DNA from: Tomocerus qinae
Taxonomy: Eukaryota > Arthropoda > Collembola > Entomobryomorpha > Tomoceridae
Reading direction: 5' to 3'
DNA: 64,000 nt
Assembly (NCBI GenBank): GCA_020055645.1
Contig: CM034546.1
Location: 37,200,001 to 37,264,000, forward strand
Position 1 is the stretch's first letter; each line of letters begins with the position of its first letter. Positions 47,001-58,608 of this stretch are shown one piece after another. The translations under genes and the position numbers were made by a program. The notes beneath the pieces were generated by a model, which saw only the letters and a program-made list of their open reading frames with translations, made no database searches and was not told the origin of the DNA.

Positions 47001-49476
47001 TTAAAAAGCAATTTGAATAAATCCATAGAGCGAACTGATTCACAACTCGAGGAATTATGTCGACTGATGGGAAATCTCCCTCTTGCTCTTCAATTAGCTG
47101 TTGCTGCCTTAAACAGCAGAAAAATTGAATTACAAAACTACATTGAAAAAACTTCCTCAAAAGATTTGGAAAATATTTTTGACGAAGAATTCGACGACTA
47201 CGAAAAGACGATCAACAAAAATATCAAAGTTTCTTTAGATTTGATTCTGAAACAAAAAAATGGCAAACTGGCGCACGAATTGTTGATGATATTTGGATAT
47301 CTTCGACCAGATGACATTCGAGCGCTATTTCTATCTAGAATGTTAAATATCGACCCAATTAGATTGGAAAAAGCGATGAATTTGTTAGAAAAGTATGCCT
47401 TACTGACAAAAACAGGAAAAGTTTTGGAATTTCCTTATAAAGATGGAATAATGAATAAACTGTTGGGTAAAAACGAAATAAAGATTGAGATGTATTTATT
47501 GAGTGTCCATCGACTCCTGCAGCAAGTAATTCGTTTCAATGGACGAGAGACAGAGAAGGAGACGCTAAAGAAGATTCTCGGCTGCGTGGGATTCATCGAC
47601 TACAAATTAATTCCTTTCACCAAATACGCTGATGAAAAACTACAGAAAGCCTTTCCAAAAGTCAGAGCAGAGTTACTCGATCAAAGACAATTGACGAAAT
47701 TGATCGGAGAAGGAAGAATGGAAGAAGCAGTTGGATTGGCAATATTTATTGATGGAGAAGTGAACACTGAAACATCGAAATTTAATTATGCAGTTTGTTT
47801 GAATAAGAACGGACAAGTTGAGGAATGTGTGGATAGCCTTAAAAAACTTTATCCGGGGAATGGAATCGAGCCGAGGGACAAGGGTATGATAAAAGTTTTA
47901 GGAACGATGCTAAAATACTTGACAGCAATTGAAAATATTAAAATAAACGTCGAAACTGATTTCGAGTTGATGGACTTGAAAGTAAAACCTACTGGAAATA
48001 AAATCGGAAATATTTTAATCTGTATTCATTTGGGTATGGGAAATTATGACGAAGCATTGCCAGTTGCAGAAGAAATAGGAGATGAATCCCACATAATCAA
48101 AATTCTACGTGGGACGTTGAGACTAAGAAGATTTAGAGAATCGGTCCAACTGGCAAAGATAATTGCAGAAGAATTGAAATCACAAACATCAAAATTTAAT
48201 TATGCCATTTGCCTGGCCAAGAATGGACAAGAGAAGGAGTGTGTTGACATCTTGAAGGAATTGGGGAAGGAAGAAATGAAAGAAACGAGAGGGTATTCTA
48301 AAGAAGCTGTGGAGATGGGGATTTTGGTAATGAAAGAAGAATTGTCCGAAGATATGGTTCATACCCATTTAAAGGCTATTCAATGCAGTATGGAACTAGA
48401 AAAGGAAACAAAAAAAAGAAAAGACGCTATACAAAGTTTTGAGGTCATTTATTCAGAAGATTCACTTGGCACTTTAATTAGATTAGTCCATTCTAATCTC
48501 ATAAAGTCCGATTATTCTCTGGTAAAGTATTCATCTACAATCAAATTGAAATTGGGAGGAGAATCAAGTAAAATTCAATTGGGTGGATGTTCATTGGATC
48601 TTTCATCTTTCGATCGACTGTCTCCAGAGGAATTGCAGTTAGAGGAAGTCTCATTCAATAGAAATGGACGGGAAGTGGAGGAGGCGAATCTCAACGAATT
48701 CTGTGACTTCCACAAAATCAATAAATTGACACTCAAGGATGGATGGAGATATAAAATGTCTATCGAGTTGAGTGACGAAATCTCCATGGAATATCTTCAC
48801 TTAAATGGAGTGAAAGTGTTGAACTGGAATGAGGCCAGATGGAATATTCAAAGATTAGAATTGTGGAGTATTCCATTTGTGGAAAAGACGAAAATGAAAG
48901 TCAAAGAGATGGACTTTTATGATTCTTCTTTGGACATTTCTTGTCTTCCTCCAACAATTGAAGAACTGCATTTATTTAAAGCAGAAGTTGTTTGTAATGA
49001 ACCAATTGACCTTCCAAATCTGAAATATTTGACACTTCATTTTATGTCCGATTCTTCCTTGTTGTCTTCTTTCCGATCCCCCAACCTCGCACATATAAAT
49101 TTCTGGATTATGAAAGAAGTGAATGTAGATCAAATACCCAAATTCTAACACGATAGTTGTTGGTGGAGTGAGGAGAGTGGACAAACTCCTTCTATGGGGC
49201 TTTTCTTTTAAAGAAGTGGAGGAATTGTTGGGTCACTTTCAGACAGACGAACTCGTTGTAGACTCTTTACTATCTTCATTTACACCAAAAGAATTGATTG
49301 AGTTGACGAAGAAAGAAATAAAGAGAATTGCAGTCGGAAGAATAAATTGGAAGGAAGAAGATTTGTCGGTTCTCTCCAGCCACGTCGACAGAAAAGCAGA
49401 TTATTATTTGTGGGAGGGAGGAAGGGGGACGGGAATGGAGGAGAAAGAGTTGAAGGAGTTAACCGAATTGTATTAA
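44071..49476 (+). CDS. CARD - NB-ARC - TPR-like - LRR-like protein (NLR/Apaf-1-like)
   Basis: Exon 1, 44071-44190 (ATG GCA GAC GAA), ends at GTAAGT and codes for the first half of a CARD (KRNLVFLMENLTNLTLVLAY, then CDIISKAESDEI). Intron 44191-46222, ending ATTCACAG. Exon 2 from 46223 completes the CARD in phase 0 (NYKLLATLQKKDWQEKRDLV, then TNNARCAQEI). A predicted 49-bp intron, 46470-46518, joins exon 2 to the next frame as MVAREETA-E-LKDRILMDEN, the linker expected before an NB-ARC. Then P-loop GMGGVGKT (residues about 149-156), Walker B-like CLWIYDN (about 220-226), IITSRNREW (sensor-type motif), LMGNLPLALQL (GLPL motif, about 309), and VHRLLQQ at about 453 where the MHD-like motif sits. 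Residues about 520-720 hold TPR-like helical pairs (KFNYAVCLNKNGQ and KFNYAICLAKNGQ). From about 795 come LRR-like strands (INKLTLKD, MEYLHLNG, IQRLELW, IEELHLFKAE, LKYLTLHF). The frame stops at 49143; the same repeat pattern carries on in the next frame to 49476, so one base has been gained or lost at about 49138-49145. Function by homology: oligomerising immune or death-signalling sensor, cytosolic. Confidence 0.82.
44478..44750. mobile_element. hAT-type element remnant in the NLR intron, with a nested MITE end
   Basis: Starts GGTATCGAAAAACCCGGG and ends with AAAAACCCGGGTTTTTGGG, as in 42366-43146. Inside, from 44592, CAGGAACGTATCCAGAAATT is the end of the CAGGNACGTATC family. Non-coding. 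Confidence 0.65.
45259..45391. mobile_element. MITE of 133 bp in the NLR intron
   Basis: Ends AATCCAACGAACCTTTTCCT and, from the other strand, AATCCAACGAAACTTTTCTT, continuing as CTGCTGATAA on both; 30-bp inverted repeats. Non-coding. Confidence 0.75.
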
Positions 49477-49729
49477 ACTAGTTCGATTTAATTCCAATAA
49501 TTGTGATTCTAGTTGATGTCGAGGATTGGATGGTGAAGATTTCTTTCCTTTTGTAGTTACTTAATTGGTCTCTTTGTGTTGCCGTGATTCATGTTTACAT
49601 TTCGATTCGATCATCCTTAATGTTATCCACAGAAACAAATAGCTATCATTTATGACCATTTGTAAATAAAATCTTTATTTTAATGAATTTATATTATTTG
49701 AAAACAAAAATAACTATAAAATCTATATT
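49477..49729. other. 3' flank of the NLR-like gene
   Basis: AATAAA at about 49667-49673 (GTAAATAAAATC) could be its polyadenylation signal. Confidence 0.4.
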
Positions 49730-50407
49730 TCTTCTACTGGCGTCGCTACCGCATTTTCTCATTTCGATCGCTAGCAAACATTTTTTGGTTTCAATCGAAG
49801 GCCAACAATCTTTTCTATTGTCAACACCCGCCGAAGACATAAAAAGTTACCTACATGACCATGAAATACCACTTTTGTTGCCAAAAAGGCATATTTCATA
49901 CAAATTCCGCGTTGGACAAACATCTTCATTCACATACTGGTTTACAACTGTCTCAAATCCTTATTAGCAATTCTATCTTTATTTTATCACTATATATCCA
50001 ATTCCGTCATCTCAAATAATTTCTTTATATGATTTTTTAAGACGTAATTCGTATTGCAGATATTATTTTTTAGCCCAAAAGGCGACTGCACTCCCACTGG
50101 CGTCGTAACCGCATTTCCTTATTTCAAGCAGCAGCCAACAAATATTGGTCAAAATGGATAGACTGTAACGTACTCTATTGTCAATACCTGCCGAAGACAT
50201 AAAAAGTTTCCTACAAGTAGATGAAATTTTGATTCCTCCTAAGACAATTTTCATGCAAGTGCAGGTAACCTAACTTTTCAGATTTTCCAAACCTAAACTA
50301 AAATAATAAAATAAACTAACTGAAATCTACATAATGTTTTTACCCATGGTCACCTTAGCCCTTACTTGATTTGCGTGCATATGTCTTGGACTAAAATCTT
50401 CATCCAT

Positions 50408-50567
50408 CAGGAACGTATTCATAGGCAATGTCCCTAAATCCCAAGACAAATAGGATTTTCTTGTCAATAAAGATTAAAAATCTAAATCATTATCGAAAAA
50501 TATTATTTTTAGTAATATTTTGTGATACCCCCCCCCCTTTCCTGGTCAATTTCCTGATACGTGCCTG
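50408..50567. mobile_element. MITE, CAGGNACGTATC family, 160 bp
   Basis: Left end CAGGAACGTATTCATAGG; right end, from the other strand, CAGGCACGTATCAGGAAATT. Flanks TCATCCAT and GCATCCAG are a possible decayed 8-bp duplication, which would fit hAT. Confidence 0.7.
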
Positions 50568-50888
50568 GCATCCAGAGCCCAGTTCAAGCTGATGTGATAC
50601 TGGGTGGAATCCTCCTCATGTTCATCTCTGCTTCCGTCTTCTTCCCTTCCTTCATATGGTAACAAATGCTATAAAATTTATTCTGTGTACTTAATGATTA
50701 ATAAACACTTTCATTAGACAGACGAACTTGTTGTTTACTCTGGTTACTCATTTTTATTTCCACCAAAAGACTTGTTTTGTCAACAAATTTTGTCTTAGTA
50801 CCATACTCACCATTCCTTTACTTTCCATAAAATACCCCTTGGTTTTCTATAACGTACCATACAAATGCAAAGCTGGTGTAGGCATGGT

Positions 50889-51104
50889 AAAGTTGGTCGT
50901 TCCGGGCATATTGAAATTGGAATTTCACTTATTTTCATCGTGGATCTAAATTGAACGAAATTTAAATTTAATTTGGTCACTCCTAGGAACGTGACGTCAT
51001 CACATATATGAGGTCATAATAGCCGTGGATCTAAATCGTTCAATTTATATCCAAGATGAAAATAAGTGAAATTCTAATTTCAATATGCCCGGAACGGCCA
51101 ACGT
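50889..51104. mobile_element. MITE of 216 bp with about 65-bp arms
   Basis: Arms share GTTCCGGGCATATTGAAATT and AATTTCACTTATTTTCATC from each end inward with few mismatches. Non-coding. Confidence 0.8.
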
Positions 51105-51800
51105 TATTATGCAAACCATCTCCTCACTATGACTACAGAAGCTTTGATACAAATATTCGATATATAATACTGTTCCATGAAATTTCTTGCCATACAAAAA
51201 TTCCTGTGTGTGCCATAAAAATAACTATTTTCCCCTTGTAAATTGGACCATTTCATTTTGGCGTCGCTACGGCATTTTCTTATTTCGATCACCAGACAAT
51301 GATTATTAGTAACAATCGAAGGCGAGTAATCTACTCTATTGTCACCGCCCGCCGAAGACATAAAAAGTTTCGAACACGGTCCTGAAATACTGCTTCCTCC
51401 GCCAAAAAGACAAATTTCATGCAAATGTTGTGATAACTAAATATTTTCATCTAGTCGATGGTGCAAATCTTCGTCGTTTTCATCTCTATCTTTCACTGTC
51501 TTGTAAATAATTTCTTAAATCGTAATAAAAGATATGAAATGTATCGCAAGTCACATTTTGCAACCATATAATTTCATTTTAACACAAAAATCTAAATAAA
51601 CTCGCATTGGCGTCGCAATCACATTTTCTAATTTCAAACACCAGACAATAATTATTGGCAACATTGGAAAGACTGCAATCGATTCTATTGCAAAAATCCG
51701 CCGAAGACAAAAAGTTACCAACATGATCATGAAATAGCAATATTTCTTCCAAAACGACAAATTTCATGCAAATTCCGCGTTGGACAAACATCTTCATTCA

Positions 51801-52063
51801 GAGATTGGTCCATGCTGATGTTAAATTGTCTTAAATTCTTCGCAAGTTCATCTCTAACTCATAGTACTCCTTAAGTTAAATGGTGATAAAATACATAAAA
51901 AAGTATTCGTGCCCTAATTCATGTCCGCCGACGACACAAGTTTTTACCACAAGCCGTAAGAGAAGCTCACCTGAGTAAACAGCACCCTGTACACATATTA
52001 TTTGGTAAAAATTAGAAGAAATATAAATCTAAATTAAATAAATTTAGAAGTACATAATTATTG
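51801..52063. other. Intergenic
   Basis: No gene recognised. Confidence 0.4.
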
Positions 52064-54009
52064 ACAGAAATTATTTGAAATAGGAAAATGAAAAAAAGTA
52101 GGTCTTCAGTGGACATTTTTAGTTCTGTTTTTCTGTGCACTTTTTTATTGTTAACTGACATCTTTGGTGAAAAAAATTCATTTTTCAGTATTTCAGGGCC
52201 TATGTGAAATAACACCAAAAAATCGGAATATGAAATAGCTCCGAAACTACCGGTCCGATTTGGATGAAACTTGGAACAGAAGTCAACAATCGCGGTATCT
52301 CGGGGTGTTTTTTGAATTTGTGAAAAATTCGAATTTCTTCCCTTTCAAAATTACGAAAAAAGTTTCGAAATAAGCAGTTTTTCATATATGGAATTGTTTC
52401 ATAAAAATTCTGCCCGATTAAAAATAAAGCCCTTATAAAGTTATGGTTTATAGAGGAAAAATTTTTCAAAATTGCTGACTTCCACAAGATGTCAGAGGTC
52501 AAATTTTATTTTTCGTAAAAATATGCTTATGTAAGGTGTCGTTCACCAGCTAAAGTTATAGTACAGACCAAATAAGTATTTATTTTGGCAACCTAGGGCT
52601 TCATACAGAGGTCAAAGGTCATAACTGTGAAAATGGAAATGTCTGATGCACAAGCTATACGGCGGTAGTGCATCTGGCATTTTAGTACTTACTAGCCATA
52701 ACCCATTTTTAACATAGGCTTGTGCCTGCTTTAGTGCCTACATAATACATGGCAAAGTTTATTTTGCCTTCCTGCCAATTTGTTAGTTAATATCGATATC
52801 AGTTGGCTTCTTTATTAACATAATTTATGAATCAGGGCAGGGCCGCAGCGAGGGGGGCACCGGGTCCCGTGCCCCCCCCCCTCCGTAATTGAGAAAAATA
52901 ATGAAATTTTTGTCTAAAATCGCAAAAAATCGCTAAAATTTTCAGCTGTTTTTTTCTCGGTGCCCCTCCTGAAATTTTTCTCTGGCTGCGGCCCTGAATC
53001 AGGGATATTAATGAGTGAAACTTGAAATGTTTTAAAGCCCAACAAGTTCCTTTGGAAAACAAAGTGTTAAAGTGTTAGTGACAAAAGTACTATTCGCATT
53101 CACAAGTCGCATTGTGGGTAAGTAATAAGAAAGTTCTATGATTTTTATTATGATATTTGACAATTATTCATATCATCTTCTTCACTTCGATGTACTAAAT
53201 GTTCTTATCCTCAGCTTTCTATTAACAATAGACATATCACTACGATGCAATACATCAATTACATTAGATTGCATTAGAAGTCACAAGTGTTTAATTGGCA
53301 GGAAGGCAAAATAAACTTTGCCATGTATTATGTAGGCACTGAAGCAGACACAAGCCTGTGTTAAAAATGAGTTATGGCTAGTAAGTACTAAAATGCCAGA
53401 TGCACTACCGCCGTATAGCTTGTGCATCAGACATTTCCATTTTCACAGTTACGACCTTTGACCTCTGTTGAAGCCCTAGGTTGCCAAAATAAATACTTAT
53501 TTGGTCTGTACTATAACTTTAGCTGGTGAACGACACCTTACATAAGCATATTTTTACGAAAAATAAAATTTGACCTCTGACATCTTGTGGAAGTCAGCAA
53601 TTTTGAAAAATTTTTCCTCTATAAACCATAACTTTATAAGGGCTTTATTTTTAATCGGGCAGAATTTTTATGAAACAATTCCATATATGAAAAACTGCTT
53701 ATTTCGAAACTTTTTTCGTAATTTTGAAAGGGAAGAAATTCGAATTTTTCACAAATTCAAAAAACACCCCGAGATACCGCGATTGTTGACTTCTGTTCCA
53801 AGTTTCATCCAAATCGGACCGGTAGTTTCGGAGCTATTTCATATTCCGATTTTTTGGTGTTATTTCACATAGGCCCTGAAATACTGAAAAATGAATTTTT
53901 TTCACCAAAGATGTCAGTTAACAATAAAAAAGTGCACAGAAAAACAGAACTAAAAATGTCCACTGAAGACCTACTTTTTTTCATTTTCCTATTTCAAATA
54001 ATTTCTGTC
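52064..54009. mobile_element. Foldback element with about 715-bp near-identical arms
   Basis: 52064-52780 is the reverse complement of about 53295-54009, with only a few differences; outer ends read ACAGAAATTATTTGAAATAG. Because arms are nearly identical, the same 100-codon open frame appears in both (52200-52502 on -, 53570-53872 on +), but it has no protein features and is probably not a gene. The spacer (52781-53294) carries a hAT MITE. No certain target duplication at the ends and no transposase; it is non-autonomous. Confidence 0.9.
52838..52996. mobile_element. hAT MITE of 159 bp with 8-bp target duplication
   Basis: Termini CAGGGCCGCAGCGAGG and CAGGGCCGCAGCCAGAG from the two strands; flanked by identical AATCAGGG (52830-52837 and 52997-53004). 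Nested in the spacer of the foldback element, so it is younger than that element's core. Confidence 0.93.
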
Positions 54010-55067
54010 TATTTGGTTATGAATACTAATTGAAAAAGGATTAATATTGATAATGTCGATAGAATTTCAAAGTTTCTTAAAATTCAATATTATTAAAAGT
54101 CAATAAAATGCCAAAGTTGGATAATATTAAATATCAAAATTAACAGTAAGTAAAAGTACATAGATTATCAGAAAATCAAAATACTGTAATATTGACTATA
54201 AAAATGAATAAGAATTCAAAAAATGTAGATTTGATTATAAAATTGAATATAAAAACGAAATAGAAAATTTATTCCTTTCCGGTTTTATTTAAAGCTCAAA
54301 TTTGGTAAGGAGGGAAACATTTTATACTGTACTGCTAAAAGTTTATAGGAAACCCAACTTAACTTTTGACTTTCATTTAATGCCAAATTTACACTGTGAC
54401 CCTCTAAATGAAGACAAAGTTAACGTGCGGTATCCACCTATTGACGGAAATAGACCAACATCAATAAAGTTAATCAGGGTCCATTAAAATTTTCTGTGGT
54501 AAGTTTGTTCAAAGGAATTAGCCTCCTTAATTAATTTTTATCATCCTAGTTTAAATATTGAAATAAGTCTAATTTCTTTCAAGTTTTATTTTATTCCATC
54601 ATCGGATAGAATTTTTATTACATTAATTTATAAACTAGAACCACAGTACAGTACTGATGCTGAATTTCAATATGATTAGTAATATTAACATTGGTGTTTA
54701 GTTTTGAAATAAGCTAATGTTCACTCATTCATATTGGACTTCCTTGGAATATGCATTGTGTAACGGCAGTAAGGCTATTTCGTGCGCAGAACGAAAAGTG
54801 CATTATTCAGTCTAATTCCCTCCGTAGGAAATATATTTAGGAGACAAACAACCTTAGTCTAGAGAAACGGTTATCTTTCGCCATCACATAATTGTTGTTT
54901 TAAAAGTTAAGAATCATTCATTCATTACACAAACTAGTTTATCACTTTTGTAATTCAGTACCGGTGTTAATACAATAATTACAATTTTAGATATAATATA
55001 AATTTTTACTTATTTTATTCTCAATATTGAGCAATGTAATTTTAAAAAAGGTAAAATCTTAAAAGTT
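54010..55067. other. Intergenic
   Basis: No gene. A fragment related to the 34-bp satellite unit and palindromic element (GGCTATTTCGTGCGCAGAAC) sits at about 54770-54812. Confidence 0.5.
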
Positions 55068-57071
55068 TTAAACTGTGGCAATCAACTTCATACACAAATG
55101 ACAGTTATATAAACATTCGGTTATAATTTGCAAAGTAGCCACAAACGTTCCTACAATAAGTAGCATAAATGCCGACGAGACATGTTGAAGTGTCAGTTGT
55201 ATAGGATTAGTTAGACCTAATTCAATTTGGGACTTCTTTACAAATATATCTTTAGGTATTTCTTTTTTAAATGCTTGCAAATTAAAATAAAAGAGTAAAT
55301 CAATTTCATTCAACATAAGCCATTTTACAAGATGTGCCTCATACATTTGTTTGAAGAATCTAAGAGTTGCTTTCTGTGTGGGACCATCTTTGATCATCAT
55401 TGGATTTTCTGAAGATATTGTCTCAGAAGGTGTTGTAACACTGTCTGCAGAGTTTATTCTGGATATGATTTTCGTCATTACAGATGTATAATGTGTAAGG
55501 TCAACGTAAGCATGATTTTCATGCATTATTTTCGTATAAGTTTCCCAATTATTTTTTTTGACAACTCCATCGTAAAGTTTTTTCTGGATTTTCTTGTAAA
55601 TATTCATTGTCTTGGATTTTGATGCATCACCATCTCCAGCAGCTCTAATAAAGGCTCTAACATGATATTCAGAATACGCTTTTAAATTACTGTTATTATA
55701 ACCCGTTGCCGATGTAAAAATTGGAAGCCGTTTTTCAAGAAGTTGAGAAAATGTTTTGATTTCCTTTTCTGGTTGGGGAATCATTAAAAAGCTTACAAGC
55801 GTCCCTCGATAAGTTTCAGATATTAAAATACAATAGAATAGCCACGTTGCAAAAATTATACGAAACCATAAATGATTTCTTCCAGGTAGTTGGTCCATTT
55901 CCAAAGCTTGATCCAGTAAAGGTCGTATAATAGCTCCGAAATACGAACCAAATGAAATATTTTCCTTTTGTGAAGACATTGAAATAATTGAAATAATTTT
56001 CAAAACCGCAGCTAGAAAAATAATTAAAAACAAAGTGATGAAAAATGTCAGTTTTCCAATCGGACCTATTAACGCTGTCCAACTAATTTTGGGTTCACTA
56101 TTAGTAATGAAATTTACTTCTGTGGACATTCCTATGTAAAAAGGCGCGGCTTGTCTAATTAATTTTACAACATTAGCTGGAAAAATGTCTAGAAGGATAT
56201 CCGTATCTATGGAACACTTTTTGGAACAGAAGTTTACGGTAATGTTGATTTTCTCCGACAAATATTTCATCCAGAATAATATTGGGGAAATCACTTTCCT
56301 TTCAGAAACCAATTTCGCAGCAGAAGTCTTCATATTATCGAATACGAGTTTGGCTTGTGGATTATTGACTATTCCTATTTGTAATTCTATGCCATTGAAA
56401 TTCTTTCGTGTATTGATCCATTCGACAGGTTTTTCATCTATAAACGTAAAAGAATCTGAGTTCAACCAGTATGACTTTCCATCCGCGCCACAATATGGGC
56501 ACATGTTATAAATTTTATTATACAGTATTAAAAATGTCTTTGGGAATTCCATTTTCATTTCTATTGCTTTTCCTGGAGGAATTCCCCACGAAATATTTTC
56601 AAAACTTTGTCCAATCAAAATCATAAATTTATCTTCTTTAAAAATTTTATTCGAATTCCTAGCAAGTTTTTGAAAATTGGACAAACTTATGTTTACTAAG
56701 GATAGTGCTACTCTCTGTTGACTGTATTTCATTGATGGAAAGCTTGGAATATTACCTACATAGTTATTCCAATGTTTATCCGTATTATTATAATGTTGGT
56801 TTTTTTCTGCTACCATGAATTTAAAAACAACGTTGAAAGTCAAGTGAGTAGTAGCAATAAAATTTTCAAAACTTACATCTGGAAATTCTGTTGATTCTGA
56901 AACTATTATTACAGTTCCTGGAGTCAGCATATTTGTTCTTATCTGGACTAGAAGCTCCACAGCTAATTCAAAATTATTTTCAACTGAGGACGCAGTGGAT
57001 TTTTTGCTAAAACTGCCTAGGCCAAAAATACAAATGGATATTAGGAAAACTGTAAAATTGAATTTGGTCAT
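55068..57071 (-). CDS. Divergent ionotropic receptor, intact (667 residues)
   Basis: Single-exon gene from ATG 57071, chosen because a signal peptide follows at once (MTKFNFTVFLISICIFGLGS); reading upstream has no ATG. Layout: long extracellular N-terminal part with CPYCGADGKSYW at about residue 200; first ligand lobe; helix 1 at about 332-357 (GPIGKLTFFITLFLIIFLAA); pore region, then helix at about 400-425 (HLWFRIIFATWLFYCILISE) followed by TYRGTLVSFLMIPQPEKEI, the IR/iGluR pattern of Y...L.S.L..P; second ligand lobe; last helix at about 624-654. The canonical glutamate-binding R and D/E residues are not evident, as in most divergent IRs. Likely a ligand-gated cation channel in sensory neurons with unknown ligand. 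Its truncated relative is at 2624-3704, and a broken paralogue lies just upstream at 58609-60558. Confidence 0.87.
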   Translation of the reverse strand: MTKFNFTVFLISICIFGLGSFSKKSTASSVENNFELAVELLVQIRTNMLTPGTVIIVSESTEFPDVSFENFIATTHLTFNVVFKFMVAEKNQHYNNTDKHWNNYVGNIPSFPSMKYSQQRVALSLVNISLSNFQKLARNSNKIFKEDKFMILIGQSFENISWGIPPGKAIEMKMEFPKTFLILYNKIYNMCPYCGADGKSYWLNSDSFTFIDEKPVEWINTRKNFNGIELQIGIVNNPQAKLVFDNMKTSAAKLVSERKVISPILFWMKYLSEKINITVNFCSKKCSIDTDILLDIFPANVVKLIRQAAPFYIGMSTEVNFITNSEPKISWTALIGPIGKLTFFITLFLIIFLAAVLKIISIISMSSQKENISFGSYFGAIIRPLLDQALEMDQLPGRNHLWFRIIFATWLFYCILISETYRGTLVSFLMIPQPEKEIKTFSQLLEKRLPIFTSATGYNNSNLKAYSEYHVRAFIRAAGDGDASKSKTMNIYKKIQKKLYDGVVKKNNWETYTKIMHENHAYVDLTHYTSVMTKIISRINSADSVTTPSETISSENPMMIKDGPTQKATLRFFKQMYEAHLVKWLMLNEIDLLFYFNLQAFKKEIPKDIFVKKSQIELGLTNPIQLTLQHVSSAFMLLIVGTFVATLQIITECLYNCHLCMKLIATV

Positions 57072-58608
57072 TTTTGAACTTATTGGAAAAAAATTGTAAA
57101 AGTGCACAATTCAATGCAATGAAGAGAAAGGACAAAAATATTATACCAATGGAAACTTCCGAGTACTTATTGATTTATTATTATGGTCACTGGTATTATA
57201 TATGAGACGAAGATACCTATATCTGCAAACCAATCTCATAAATGTTTTTAGGATATAATGGACCATTTTCCTATGTAATTTATTTGAATGCAATAAAGTT
57301 ATCGCAACAATGCAATGCATTTAATGATACGGTTTATAGTAAAATCCGTCATTAGGTATAAAAACTTTTACTCCTAATAAAACAAAAACTTAAACTTTTG
57401 TTTGAAAGCTTTAAAGTACCACACCAAATTGGTATTTGCCATTTGTGTGTTCAGCATTTATGAGTCGCATATAAATTCAAAATTGCTACAAGATTTGAGT
57501 TATTTAAACTGCGTAATTTCCATAATTTTGTAATTCGACTGTTATTTTCGGCACATTTAGATTTTATATATGGTTATACATACACCCATTTACAATTCGC
57601 CTCAATGGTAATTCATGTGATCTAATGCCATTAAATTTTGCAAGTACCACTTTGAATTCCTAAAATACCAGTTTGACATTTGTAGTTATTAAGAATACGA
57701 TTGTTGCAAAATTCCAATAAAAAAGTACCCGTAAGTAATCCCCATTAGTAGTATGTATTGCACCAACTTTGGCCATAACCTTTACAAAGTTGAAACTTTT
57801 CAGCATTCATGTTGTATTTATCAACTAACTCAATTTCCGTGAATTCGTTGTCTTTATTGTCTTGAAAAAGAAATGTTATAATAATATGTCAGGAAATACT
57901 CAGAATTAGTGATAAATGTTATTCGTTTTATTAAAACAGTTTACTGACAGTTCTGTCCATCAAAAGTGTTTTTACTGTTTTTCCAATACAGACTAATGAT
58001 ATTGTCACCCAATTGTACATAAGCCTCATATAATAATAGGTTTCTCACATTTAAGTTTTAGTCCTACTAAAAGTGAGAAAATAGTGATTATATGCCCATC
58101 TTTCTTTCGCTATTACGTTTATATTATTTTCATTTACTTGATTTTAACTGTGCCATTGTTATGTAGAATTTTTTAAATAAAAGTAAGGTGGCTAAATTAT
58201 TTGCATGCAAAGAGTATATAAATCAATGCGTGGAACACATCATATTACAATTTAAAATATTTAAACAATCATTTCATTTTTATTTAATTTGTGATGAATT
58301 TACATTCATGTATCCACAAATGAATGTATGAATGTATGCACAAGTAGCCAATTATAAATTATAATAATATTTGATATGATTAGTTGTCGTTGTCGACTTG
58401 AAATGCTATTTATTTTGCAACGTTATTTTGAAGGAATGAAAATTTAAAACTTATTTGAGCTAGCGCCCCCTAAATTCCAAGGTAGGAGGATATTTTTGTC
58501 AAAAAGTCAAAAAAATTTCACACTTCATCCGAAAATGTTATGGTTAATTTGCAAATAATTTTTGTGTCCCCCATTGGTCAATTTCTTGAAGACTTTATTC
58601 ATGAAAAC
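57072..58608. repeat. Intergenic part of the duplicated IR block, right copy
   Basis: Collinear with about 3705-5534. At about 58450-58590 it carries a decayed copy of the CAGGNACGTATC-family MITE found intact at 5302-5462. No gene. Confidence 0.8.

Larger units (their letters stand above)
49730..51800. repeat. Four-copy diverged direct repeat
   Basis: Copies of about 170-220 bp at 49730-49950, 50090-50265, 51250-51430 and 51595-51800, all in the same orientation. Shared blocks are TGGCGTCGC, CGCATTTTCT, CTATTGTC and CCGCCGAAGACATAAAAAGTT. A scrap (CCGCCGACGACACAAG) follows at about 51928. On - all four keep the same frame across about 36 codons (pattern LFMSSAG-x-DNR ... E-I/M-RKC-x-x-DA). 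Between copies lie MITEs at 50408-50567 and 50889-51104. Confidence 0.75.

Noticed and set aside
52200-53872. Two identical 100-residue proteins on opposite strands
   Set aside because: They are the same stretch of the two arms of a foldback element; no start context, domain or composition suggests a gene.
54302-54487. 61-residue open frame on +
   Set aside because: Short, AT-rich surroundings, no recognisable motif.
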